Positions 17,200-24,368 of a DNA stretch of 64,000 nt are shown in pieces. The DNA lies in the NCBI GenBank assembly GCA_029260015.1, contig JAJDEB010000036.1:620001-684000 (forward strand), read 5' to 3'. This DNA comes from Phycisphaerae bacterium. GTDB lineage: Bacteria; Planctomycetota; Phycisphaerae; UBA1845. Position numbers and translations under genes: made by a program. Position 1 is the stretch's first letter. Each line of letters starts with the position of its first letter. Under the pieces are notes generated by a model. That model was not told the origin of the DNA. It saw nothing but the letters and a program-made list of their open reading frames with translations, and made no database searches.

Positions 17200-17273
17200 G
17201 TGGTCCTGGGCAGGAATCGAACCTGCACTTCAGATTTCAAGTCTGCGCTCAACCATATGAGCTTCCAGAAACC
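17198..17273 (-). ncRNA. tRNA-like element B, anticodon UGA, short variable loop, bulged acceptor
   Basis: D-arm GCTC-ATATGGTT-GAGC, anticodon arm CAGA-CTTGAAA-TCTG (anticodon UGA, Ser UCA codon), a four-base variable loop and T-arm GCAGG-TTCGATT-CCTGC. Ser tRNAs need a long variable arm for SerRS, which is absent. The acceptor is 5' GGTTTCTGG against 3' CCAGGACC, eight pairs with one bulged T, then A and an encoded CCA. It is directly upstream of, and overlapping, element A. It is not tRNA-Sec: that needs anticodon UCA and a long variable arm. Confidence 0.6.
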
Positions 17274-17379
17274 GATATCGCTTCCGATGCCGTTCACGGA
17301 ACACACCCCAGCAAATCCAAAAGGACGCAAAGCGCGCCGCCGGCACAACATCGGCTTGACCCAATAACAAAACTACCAA

Positions 17380-17440
17380 GTGCGGACCATCTGTATGTCG
17401 ATTCGTTTCGAATGAACGGTCCGCACAGCGGACCCTACAC
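17380..17440. repeat. Palindromic intergenic repeat (GTCCGCACAGCGGACCCTAC type)
   Basis: GTGCGGACC (17380-17388) is the inverse of GGTCCGCAC (17418-17426), followed by AGCGGACCCTACAC. It lies just after rtcA. The tail GGTCCGCACAG...GACCCTAC also occurs at 24343-24366. Confidence 0.65.
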
Positions 17441-17461
17441 TGCTTTCGATATGACCGTTAC

Positions 17462-18478
17462 TCACACAATCGAAATCGTCTCACTACCATCCGCATGCTT
17501 CTCCGTTTCAATCCGCACATCCAAAAACTTTTGGATCAGTTCCACATGCGTCTGAGCGTGCAATGACAATCCCGTCGAACGAAACGAACCCGACCCCGCA
17601 ATCGCCATCGGCAGCATCAACTGATCCGTCAGATACTCACCCACCGGCGCATCACTCTTGAGATACCGCTGACACTGCTGCACCGCATCGTGGGCCACCG
17701 CTTCGGCGCTTCGTCCAACCTCACCAAATCCGGTAAACATCTCTGTCACGTTTTCATACTCAACCTCGATCGTCACGATGTTTCCCGGCCCAACCGATCG
17801 TTCGACCTCAACCACACCAAGCTCCTCATCGCCCCACCCAAGGTGCCTTTGCACGATCTTCAGTTCACGTTCGCCGATCGACCGCGACAGCTTCGACACG
17901 ACGGCCATCGCACATCGACGCTTCAACCGACCGCGATCGGCAATGTCGATTCGCTTCAACACCGGTGCTGGCTCGATTCTGACAATCGCCCGACCACCGC
18001 CAGCCGGAAAGAAACCCGCCCGCTCCAACCCCGCCTCAACGTTCACTCCCATGCGCTTCAAAAGCGGAAGGTACGCCCGCACCAGAAAATCAAACGGCGG
18101 TGCAAGTGGATTATGCGTCCCACCTTCAAGGACAATGCAGCTCGGCGCGTTCGCCAGGACCAGCGGAAGCAACACGGTTTGCAACACCAGCGTCGTACTG
18201 CCAGCCGTCCCAATGCTGAACGTATAATTGCCGCCGACAACCTCCCCCGGCACAAACTCCAATTCGGTCGAACCGATCTCGTCACCGACAACCCGAGCCA
18301 GCGAAATCTCCATCGCAGCCCGGACAGCCGTAAGGTGCTGCCGCATCAAGCCCGGCTTCTTCCGATTCGCGCGAATGTTCTCGATACGAAAAGGAGAACC
18401 CGTCACAATCGAAAGCGCCAAAGAAGACCGCAAGATCTGCCCGCCACCTTCTCCAAATGATCCGTCAATCGTAATCAT
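17462..18478 (-). CDS. rtcA: RNA 3'-terminal phosphate cyclase RtcA
   Basis: 338 residues from ATG 18478 (in-frame GTGs at 18481 and 18487 are possible). DGSFGEGGGQILRSSLALS is the N-terminal signature, then KKPGLMRQHLTAVRAA, GSTTLVLQTVLLPL and GGTHNPLAPPFDF; the catalytic His is expected in the C-terminal QTHVELIQKF region. The enzyme converts a 3'-phosphate RNA end to a 2',3'-cyclic phosphate, via an adenylate. Downstream of rtcB with two unknown genes between. In Salmonella RtcA activity is needed to make the tRNA fragments that activate RtcR, so it is both repair enzyme and part of the sensing loop. Confidence 0.96.
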   Translation of the reverse strand: MITIDGSFGEGGGQILRSSLALSIVTGSPFRIENIRANRKKPGLMRQHLTAVRAAMEISLARVVGDEIGSTELEFVPGEVVGGNYTFSIGTAGSTTLVLQTVLLPLVLANAPSCIVLEGGTHNPLAPPFDFLVRAYLPLLKRMGVNVEAGLERAGFFPAGGGRAIVRIEPAPVLKRIDIADRGRLKRRCAMAVVSKLSRSIGERELKIVQRHLGWGDEELGVVEVERSVGPGNIVTIEVEYENVTEMFTGFGEVGRSAEAVAHDAVQQCQRYLKSDAPVGEYLTDQLMLPMAIAGSGSFRSTGLSLHAQTHVELIQKFLDVRIETEKHADGSETISIV

Positions 18479-18503
18479 CACATTCACATGCTCGTTCGAA
18501 TTC

Positions 18504-18570
18504 TGTAGGTCGGGTCATCGACCCGACACATCATGCGATTCGCCTGTCGGGTCGATGCCCTGACCTACGA
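18504..18570. repeat. Palindromic intergenic repeat (GTAGGTCGGGTCATCGACCC type)
   Basis: TGTAGGTCGGGTCATCGACCCGACA and its near inverse TGTCGGGTCGATGCCCTGACCTACGA face each other across eleven bases. It sits inside the rtc operon between the small Cys-rich gene and rtcA. A partial copy (TTAGGTCAGGTCATCGACCCGA, about 18981-19002) lies on the other side of the same small gene. Confidence 0.7.
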
Positions 18571-18572
18571 AA

Positions 18573-18974
18573 CTATGCGTCACAGTTCACTTTAATCAGC
18601 TTCACATGCGTCAAAGGCAATCGCACAAAATGCGGCATGTAACAGTCGGCCATCTCGATCCCGATGCGATGCTTCTCTTGGCAAAACAAATTCCACTTCC
18701 GATCACCCGGCCCGCAACATCCAACCCGCGGCCCGCCTTCGATCACGTCGGTCAACGAATCGCGATAAACCAGAATCTCATTGTCCTGCGCACCGTAGAA
18801 AAGCTCCTCAGTAACGATAAGCTCGCTGCGACAATAAGAACCAACAGCCATCAACGGCCCATCGTACTCCATGCGCAAGGCATCGTAGTCAGTCAGTTCC
18901 TGCAACGGTCCCGACAATTCGCAACCGCATCGATTGCATTGGATTTGAATAGAATTACCTATAGGAATTCTCAC
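18573..18974 (-). CDS. Cys-rich protein of unknown function in the rtc operon
   Basis: 133 residues, GTG start at 18974 with AAGG close upstream. I do not recognise a named family. An N-terminal CNRCGCEL and a C-terminal block GCCGPGDRKWNLFCQEKHR with DCYMPHFVRL suggest one or two metal sites. There is no signal peptide or membrane segment. It lies between the HEPN protein gene and rtcA on the same strand and is flanked on both sides by copies of one intergenic palindrome, so it could be a later insertion into the operon. Confidence 0.7.
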   Translation of the reverse strand: MRIPIGNSIQIQCNRCGCELSGPLQELTDYDALRMEYDGPLMAVGSYCRSELIVTEELFYGAQDNEILVYRDSLTDVIEGGPRVGCCGPGDRKWNLFCQEKHRIGIEMADCYMPHFVRLPLTHVKLIKVNCDA

Positions 18975-19046
18975 AAACCTTAGGTCAGGTCATCGACCCG
19001 AAGTCAACAGGATTCGCTAATCTGCCCGATGACATTGGCTAGACAA

Positions 19047-19652
19047 CTACGAGCCCAATTGCTCAATGGCTTCGGAGATAATTTCTAAAGTCATCCTTTC
19101 CAGGTCATTCGATAAAACACTGTCGAACATCGGAAATATCTGAAGTATTGGTTCAAACACTTCATCTGCCGCCATGAACATATGCGCTGCACGTAGCAGT
19201 TCTACTGCCATGTATCTCAGGCCCACTGGATGCACTACCCAGCTAGTTCTCTTTTGAAAGAACTCGTGGGCGAGAAAATTTCGCTTACGGCAAGCCACTC
19301 GCAGTAATTTTGAAGCCGACTCGTCAATTGTTACATGCTTGCTCGCAGAATTTATGAGTACTCCTAACGTATTCTTCTTTAGCTTGGCTTCATACGCGTC
19401 CATCTGATCTATGCATCTATTCGAATTGTGCCACTGAATATAGATGAGCGCGAGCTTTAGCCCTTGTTCTAGCGTCTGGCCGTGGAACATCGCCATTCCG
19501 AAGTAACTGAGGATGCGCTCACGCATCTTGTCAGTATCTTCAATTGCTTCAAATTCCTCCAATGCCTCTTGAAGCTTTTCAGGTACGTTGTGGAACGAGA
19601 AAGCAGTCTCAAGTCTGACCTGGACTTGTATTCTTGGGCGCTTTGAACTCAT
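19047..19652 (-). CDS. HEPN-like protein in the rtc operon (possible RNase)
   Basis: 201 residues, almost all alpha-helical. RKRNFLAHEFF near residues 122-132 holds R124-x4-H129, the R-x4-6-H signature of HEPN-superfamily RNases, in the frequent RNxLAH form. The rest (FHGQTLEQGLKLALIYIQ) fits the first long HEPN helix. HEPN RNases produce 2',3'-cyclic phosphate and 5'-OH ends, the exact substrates of RtcB. The gene begins two bases after the rtcB stop, so co-translation is likely. It could be a regulated tRNA/mRNA nuclease, a processing enzyme or an inactive RNA-binding partner; family and role are inferred. Confidence 0.7.
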   Translation of the reverse strand: MSSKRPRIQVQVRLETAFSFHNVPEKLQEALEEFEAIEDTDKMRERILSYFGMAMFHGQTLEQGLKLALIYIQWHNSNRCIDQMDAYEAKLKKNTLGVLINSASKHVTIDESASKLLRVACRKRNFLAHEFFQKRTSWVVHPVGLRYMAVELLRAAHMFMAADEVFEPILQIFPMFDSVLSNDLERMTLEIISEAIEQLGS

Positions 19653-19654
19653 TT

Positions 19655-21151
19655 TTAATCATCCGCCTTATCCGCATCCTTAATCACAAACCGCGCATCT
19701 AACCGCGCGACTTCCGACGCCAAGCCGGCTTTCTTTACCGATCTAAGTACCTCTTCGAAATCCTTATACGCTGCCGGCGATTCGTCCTTTGGATAATTCC
19801 GACAGTTTGTCAGGATATCCTTCTCGTCAAACGATTCGTTGATCTCCTTTTGATCCAGCGTACGAATCGCGTTTTTTCGACCCAGCACTCTGCCGGCTCC
19901 GTGGTTGACGCTGTAGCAACTTAGCTCTGCACCGGCGTCGGCTACCATGACTGCCGACCCACGTTGCGGGTCACCCGGTAGCAGAATCGGATGTCCCGAA
20001 TCTGCAAACGGCGTATCCCGAAGCGCGTGGTGACCGGCTGGGAACGCGCGGGTCGCACCCTTTCGCATCACCCATGACGGCTTGTTCTTGACGATCTCCT
20101 TGCGGGCGATGTTGTGGCTGATGAAGTACACCAACTCACCGGTCACGCCCGGGATCACTTCCTGAAACGCTTCGAGCACGAGGGCGTTGATCAACATGTG
20201 GTTGACCGTCGCGAAGTTCGCACCGAGCGACATGTCGTCGATATAGGCGTCGGCTTCCGGCGTACCGAGCGGCGCGTAACACAGGTGTCGATCGTTGCCC
20301 GGATAGTTAATCCCCCAAGTATCGAACTTCCCTTGCAACGCCCGGAACTGCCCCATCGCCAGGTTGTGACCAAACCCACGCGAACCGCAGTGTGACAGAA
20401 ACGCCACGTGATTATCACGCAACCCGAATACCTTTGCACACGCCCGGGCCCGATCGTTGTCAACGATGTTGACAATTTCGCACTCGCCAAAGTGATTACC
20501 ACCACCATACGAACCAAGCTGCGTCACTTTATCTTCCAACCGCGCCTGCTTTCCCGATTGCTTCAACACGTCCAGCCGCATCGCCAGCGCGTCGCGGGTG
20601 TCGTCGTGTCCACGGTGAAACGCATCTTCGCATCGATCCGCCCACGCTGGCGGTATACCCATCGCTTCGCAAACTTGCTTCGACGCACCTTCGATTGCCG
20701 CTTGCAACCCGATCGACCGAAACACATGTCGCGACTTTGGAACGTGTCGCTGTCCCCGCCCCGCACCAGTCGGCGTGCGCTCGCAGATCGCGTTGATCAG
20801 CGCCCGGCGAGTCTTGCGATCGATGATGGCGTCAGCCGGCAGGTCCAACTGCAGCAGACTCATCGAACACTTGATGTCCACACCCACCGGTCCCGGATAA
20901 ATGTGCGAGCCGGAGGCCATCACGCATCCGATCGGCGCACCGTATCCGATGTGCGCATCCGGATTGAGGACGACTTCATCCACACCCGGAGACATCCGCG
21001 CGTTGATTGCTTGATTGAGTGTCGCATTGTCAAACGTCTCACGGATTTTCTCAGTGCCAATGACTGTCACTGGAGACAGTTTCCCGCCATCGACCGGTAG
21101 TATCGCCGTCGCCCCACCGGTTGAAATCATTTGTCCGTTATTCTCTGCCAT
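19655..21151 (-). CDS. rtcB: RNA-splicing ligase RtcB
   Basis: 498 residues. GVDIKCS (about residue 95) has the manganese-binding Asp and Cys; QLGSYGGGNHFGECEIV holds a metal His; VNHGAGRVLGRKNA (about 413) contains the His that becomes guanylylated. Length and motifs are those of active RtcB of the long bacterial type. It joins 2',3'-cyclic phosphate or 3'-phosphate ends to 5'-OH ends with GTP. GAGG lies seven bases before the ATG. Five tRNA genes lie upstream on the same strand behind a sigma-54 promoter. Confidence 0.97.
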   Translation of the reverse strand: MAENNGQMISTGGATAILPVDGGKLSPVTVIGTEKIRETFDNATLNQAINARMSPGVDEVVLNPDAHIGYGAPIGCVMASGSHIYPGPVGVDIKCSMSLLQLDLPADAIIDRKTRRALINAICERTPTGAGRGQRHVPKSRHVFRSIGLQAAIEGASKQVCEAMGIPPAWADRCEDAFHRGHDDTRDALAMRLDVLKQSGKQARLEDKVTQLGSYGGGNHFGECEIVNIVDNDRARACAKVFGLRDNHVAFLSHCGSRGFGHNLAMGQFRALQGKFDTWGINYPGNDRHLCYAPLGTPEADAYIDDMSLGANFATVNHMLINALVLEAFQEVIPGVTGELVYFISHNIARKEIVKNKPSWVMRKGATRAFPAGHHALRDTPFADSGHPILLPGDPQRGSAVMVADAGAELSCYSVNHGAGRVLGRKNAIRTLDQKEINESFDEKDILTNCRNYPKDESPAAYKDFEEVLRSVKKAGLASEVARLDARFVIKDADKADD

Positions 21152-21235
21152 GATTCTGCCTCACTGCTTCAAAGTTTTTCAACAATTCGCGGTTTCGATT
21201 ATAACCGTGACCTCTCTTATCCGTAGACAACTCAC

Positions 21236-21319
21236 TGCGGTCGGTGGGATTCGAACCCACAAGGTGAATTCACCTCCAGGCTCTCAACCTGGTGCGTATG
21301 CCAATTCCGCCACAACCGC
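21236..21319 (-). tRNA. tRNA-Leu(GAG), A37 variant
   Basis: Acceptor GCGGTTG/CGACCGC, D-arm GCG...CGC, anticodon arm CCAGG-TTGAGAG-CCTGG (anticodon GAG), long variable arm AGGTG-AATT-CACCT, T-arm GTGGG-TTCGAAT-CCCAC, discriminator A73. Type II Leu tRNA. Position 37 is A, where bacterial Leu(CUN) tRNAs have G37. Fifth and last of the array, 84 bp before rtcB. Confidence 0.92.
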
Positions 21320-21333
21320 GAAAGATTTTCGAT

Positions 21334-21417
21334 TGCGGCTGGTGGGAGTCGAACCCACACGAGCATAAGCCCACACGCTTCTAAGGCGCGTTCGTCTGCC
21401 AATTCCGACACAGCCGC
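21334..21417 (-). tRNA. tRNA-Leu(UAG), A37 variant
   Basis: Acceptor GCGGCTG/CAGCCGC, anticodon arm CGCGC-CTTAGAA-GCGTG (anticodon UAG), long variable arm, T-arm GTGGG-TTCGACT-CCCAC, A73. Type II Leu tRNA with A37 in place of the usual G37. Fourth of the array. Confidence 0.92.
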
Positions 21418-21427
21418 CAACTCCACA

Positions 21428-21498
21428 AAGCGGGAGCGGGATTCGAACCCGAACCGTCGGTGTCAAAGACCGATGTGCTACCGTTACACCATCCCGCT
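21428..21498 (-). tRNA. tRNA-Gln(UUG), unusual acceptor
   Basis: Anticodon arm TCGGT-CTTTGAC-ACCGA (anticodon UUG). Acceptor AGCGGGA/TCCCGCT pairs fully, but gives A1-U72 with U73, whereas tRNA-Gln normally has U1-A72 and G73. The first T-stem pair is mismatched (T49, C65). Third of the array. Confidence 0.85.
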
Positions 21499-21603
21499 TT
21501 CGATACCACACGATCTTTTGATCTTACGGGTGCCCCGCCCTTCCAGGGTGGGGGACTGATGAATCTCAGGCGCGCCCCTTCGTTCAACACCAATCATCCG
21601 AAA

Positions 21604-21676
21604 TCTGGGTGGCAGGACTCGAACCTGCAACATCTTGGTTCCAAACCAAGTAGGCTTCCGATTGCCCCACACCCAG
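21604..21676 (-). tRNA. tRNA-Pro(UGG), A37 variant
   Basis: Acceptor CTGGGTG/CACCCAG with the C1-G72 pair and A73 expected for Pro; anticodon arm CTTGG-TTTGGAA-CCAAG (anticodon UGG); T-arm GCAGG-TTCGAGT-CCTGC. The D-loop is short. A37 replaces the G37 whose N1-methylation by TrmD normally protects Pro decoding from frameshifts. Second of the array. Confidence 0.87.
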
Positions 21677-21698
21677 CATGTTTCACGTCCACCACCCA

Positions 21699-21770
21699 TG
21701 ACCCCACCAGGACTCGAACCTGGAACTGAAGCTTCGCAAGCTCCGATGATCTCCATTTCACCATGAGGTC
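21699..21770 (-). tRNA. tRNA-Arg(GCG), unusual anticodon
   Basis: Acceptor GACCTCA/TGGGGTC, D-arm GTGA...TCAT, anticodon arm GGAGC-TTGCGAA-GCTTC (anticodon GCG), T-arm CCAGG-TTCGAGT-CCTGG, A73. Bacteria normally decode CGU/CGC/CGA with Arg(ACG), deaminated to ICG; a genomic GCG anticodon is rare. First tRNA after the sigma-54 promoter. Confidence 0.88.
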
Positions 21771-21792
21771 GCTTCAACAAGTCCGTTCCCAA

Positions 21793-21821
21793 GGCGGGCG
21801 GCTCCACGTCGGCCGCCCGCC
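21793..21821. other. Strong GC hairpin in the leader of the tRNA-rtcB transcript
   Basis: GGCGGGCGGC and GCCGCCCGCC form a perfect 10-bp stem around a 9-base loop (TCCACGTCG on the plus strand). It lies between the predicted transcription start (about 21870) and the first tRNA. No T-run follows on either strand, so a classical terminator is unlikely. It may be a 5' leader structure or a processing signal. Confidence 0.5.
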
Positions 21822-21881
21822 CCAATCCAGAGTCGTGTTGCTCACCAACTGGCCGGTTTTGATGGCGGGCATTGTAAGTAA

Positions 21882-21897
21882 GGCATCCATCGTGCCA
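21882..21897 (-). promoter_or_regulatory. Sigma-54 promoter (-24/-12) for tRNA array and rtcB operon
   Basis: On the minus strand TGGCACG-ATGG-ATGCC matches the sigma-54 consensus TGGCACG-N4-TTGCW with exactly ten bases between GG and GC. It points towards the five tRNAs and rtcB and lies about 140 bp from the start of rtcR, the divergent sigma-54-dependent activator. Transcription should begin near 21870. The only deviation is A for T in the -12 element. Confidence 0.75.
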
Positions 21898-22039
21898 CTG
21901 GGGGACTCCCACCAATAATTACCCGTAACTACTGCATTGAAAGTGCTTTGTGATTCTAAGAAATGCATCAAGATTGGTTTGACGGATATGGCGCTTTTGC
22001 ATGTTGTATAGACATGGCGCGTATCTTAGAATTTTCGCT

Positions 22040-23653
22040 ATGCTCAATATCGCCATAGGATTGCTGGGACCGGTGCTGGATCGGGGGGAGGGAGCCGACC
22101 GCTGGTCGAAGTGGCGGCCTACGGTTTCGCTTTGTCAACATGAGGATTTGTTGATCCATCGGCTTGAACTTCTTATCGACAGGCGCAATCGGAAGTTGGC
22201 CGAGTTGGTGGCTGACGATGTTCGTTCGGTGTCGCCGGAAACGAAAGTGCGATTGCATGAAGTTCACTTTCGCGATCCTTGGGCGTTTGAAGATGTCTAT
22301 GGCGTGTTGCACGAATTCGCGCGGGGGTATCCGTTCGACACCGAGCGCGAGCAGTATCTGATTCATGTCACCACCGGGACGCACGTCGCGCAGATATGCA
22401 CGTTCCTTCTCACCGAGTCGCGCCACTTTCCCGGGCGGCTGATTCAAACCTCACCGCCCAAGCGACGCAGTTCCGGCGAGCCAAGTCGCTACAGCATCAT
22501 CGATCTCGACCTGTCGAAGTACGACCGCATCGCCCAACGGTTCGCCAGCGAGAAGCGCGAAGCATCCGAGTTTCTAAAAGCCGGCATCCAAACGCGCAAC
22601 AAATCCTTCAACCATATGATCGACGAAATCGAGCACGTGGCGATTCATTCCGATGCGCCAATTCTGCTGACCGGACCAACCGGCGCGGGCAAGTCGAGTT
22701 TGGCGCGTCGCATTTTTGAATTGCGCAAGCATCGCGCCGGTGTCGCAGGTCGATTCGTTGAAGTCAACTGTGCAACCGTTCGCAGTGATACGGCGATGTC
22801 TACGTTATTCGGTCACAAGCGCGGCGCGTTCACCGGCGCGACGCAAGATCGACACGGTTTGATTCGCGAAGCGCACGATGGCATCTTGTTTCTTGATGAA
22901 GTCGGCGAACTTGGGCTGGATGAACAGGCTATGTTGCTGCGGGCGATCGAGGAGAAACGTTTCTTGCCGCTCGGTAGCGATAAGGAAATCACCAGCGACT
23001 TTCAGCTTATCTGCGGGACCAATCGCGAACTGGGGGCGGGTGTCCGGTCGGGTCAATTTCGTGACGATCTGCTCGCCCGAATCAACCTGTGGACGTTTGA
23101 ATTGCCTGGGCTCGCTCATCGCAGGGAGGATATCGAGCCTAATATCGAATACGAGCTGGAGCAAATCGCATCGGCCACGGGACGATTGTATCGCTTCAGC
23201 AAAGAGGCATTTCGATTGTTTGTGCGATTTGCAAAGGAACCGGACGCCAAATGGACGGGCAACTTTCGCGACCTGAGCGGCGCGATCGCAAGGATGGCCA
23301 CCCTAGCACCATCGGGACGCATCACCGAGAGCACCGTCAAACGCGAGATTGAGCGGTTGCGATTTTCGTGGCGGGCGCTCGAACCCGGACAGGATACTGA
23401 CGACGAATCCAATCTCGAAGCGTTGCTAGGCAATAAGCTCATAGACATTGACGATTTCGATCGCGTTCAACTTGCCTACGTTGTGAAACTCTGCCGCGAG
23501 TCGACGTCACTGTCATCGGCTGGCCGACGTCTCTTCGCGTCATCGCGCAAAAAACGCAAAGTCACCAACGATGCAGATCGACTACGCAAATATCTCGCCC
23601 GCTTTGATTTGGATTGGCAATGTTTCGTGAGGCTTGAGGAATTCGACTACTAG
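22040..23653 (+). CDS. rtcR: Sigma-54-dependent activator RtcR
   Basis: 537 residues from ATG 22040, chosen by match to the family N-terminus (NIAIGLLGPVLD, RWSKWRPTVSLCQHEDLL); an ATG at 22001 would add 13 residues. Residues 1-180 form the CARF-like sensor (SVSPETKV, HEFARGYPFDTEREQYLIHV). In Salmonella it binds 5' tRNA fragments ending in a cyclic phosphate. The AAA+ domain has GPTGAGKSSLARRI (about 211) and the sigma-54 contact loop GAFTGATQ (about 262), so it can open sigma-54 promoters. A C-terminal helical part (SAGRRLFASSRKKR) should bind DNA. It is divergent from the tRNA-rtcB operon. Its last bases overlap the convergent RDD gene in a shared CTAG. Confidence 0.95.
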   Translation: MLNIAIGLLGPVLDRGEGADRWSKWRPTVSLCQHEDLLIHRLELLIDRRNRKLAELVADDVRSVSPETKVRLHEVHFRDPWAFEDVYGVLHEFARGYPFDTEREQYLIHVTTGTHVAQICTFLLTESRHFPGRLIQTSPPKRRSSGEPSRYSIIDLDLSKYDRIAQRFASEKREASEFLKAGIQTRNKSFNHMIDEIEHVAIHSDAPILLTGPTGAGKSSLARRIFELRKHRAGVAGRFVEVNCATVRSDTAMSTLFGHKRGAFTGATQDRHGLIREAHDGILFLDEVGELGLDEQAMLLRAIEEKRFLPLGSDKEITSDFQLICGTNRELGAGVRSGQFRDDLLARINLWTFELPGLAHRREDIEPNIEYELEQIASATGRLYRFSKEAFRLFVRFAKEPDAKWTGNFRDLSGAIARMATLAPSGRITESTVKREIERLRFSWRALEPGQDTDDESNLEALLGNKLIDIDDFDRVQLAYVVKLCRESTSLSSAGRRLFASSRKKRKVTNDADRLRKYLARFDLDWQCFVRLEEFDY

Positions 23654-24228
23654 GATGAGCTTGGCTGACTCTCGTGCTTCACTTTCGCAGCACTCGGCGT
23701 GTCCATCACAGGTTCCCAAACGAGAAATGTCAGGAGCATGAAGTTGGTCACGCGCTGCACCATTTGGCACTCTCGTATGGGTTTGGCATGACGTTTGACG
23801 ACGAAGAATCCGGTCACCTTGTCGTGCCACGCCTGTTTTCGCTTATCAACCAAGATCCACCAATGATCGAGAGCAAAGACCGCCATTAGCACCGGTGCGA
23901 GCGTTGCACGGAAGGCCAGCGACAGCAATGGAGGATTTCCGCTTAACATGTACGCGTATCGGATACCAACGATTCGATAGCCCAGCGTCCCTTTGACGCT
24001 CAGCCGCATTCCAAACACATACGCGACAGCGCCGACGAGCCAAACGGTATCGATAATTTCATAGGATCGCAGGGTGACCCACCGAGCAGGCGCAAGGTAG
24101 TACCAAGCGTAGGGCATCGCGAAACCCAATCCGAACAAAATCACCGCATCCAAGAAGAGCGCCAATGTTCTGCGGATGAATCCCGCGTAATCCTTCCGGG
24201 CAAAAATTGGGCCGACCTTGTGACTCAT
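23650..24228 (-). CDS. RDD-family membrane protein
   Basis: 192 residues. The RDD signature is seen as GFIRRTLALFLDAVILFGLGF with Arg and two Asp positions, GTLGYRIVGIRY, and the closing KRKQAWHDKVTGFFVV. Three hydrophobic segments lie at about 22-45, 60-75 and 108-122. The function of the family is mostly unknown; some members act in transport. The stop codon overlaps the rtcR stop on the opposite strand. Confidence 0.86.
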   Translation of the reverse strand: MSHKVGPIFARKDYAGFIRRTLALFLDAVILFGLGFAMPYAWYYLAPARWVTLRSYEIIDTVWLVGAVAYVFGMRLSVKGTLGYRIVGIRYAYMLSGNPPLLSLAFRATLAPVLMAVFALDHWWILVDKRKQAWHDKVTGFFVVKRHAKPIRECQMVQRVTNFMLLTFLVWEPVMDTPSAAKVKHESQPSSS

Positions 24229-24231
24229 GAC

Positions 24232-24276
24232 GGTTGGTACCGTTGATGGAACTGTAATTCACCAACGGTACCAACC
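24232..24276. repeat. Perfect 14-bp inverted repeat with nested GGTACC sites
   Basis: GGTTGGTACCGTTG (24232-24245) and CAACGGTACCAACC (24263-24276) are exact reverse complements around 17 bases. It begins four bases from the RDD start codon, so it sits at the ribosome-binding region. It could be an operator, a translation-control hairpin or a repeat element. Confidence 0.6.
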
Positions 24277-24368
24277 TGCTACGATCAACGCAATCGGCAA
24301 ATGGGCGGTTCGATTGTCACTGCGATCGTCTCATATATGCGAAGGTCCGCACAGCTGACCCTACGAAT

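Noticed and set aside
17198..17273. tRNA-like element B as tRNA-Sec (would fit the selenoprotein)
   Set aside because: The anticodon is UGA and not UCA, the variable arm is short, and the D-stem is four pairs; tRNA-Sec needs a long variable arm and a six-pair D-stem.
21981..22000. TGGCGC-TTTTGC as a sigma-54 promoter for rtcR
   Set aside because: The GG to GC distance is seven bases and not ten, so it cannot be a -24/-12 pair.
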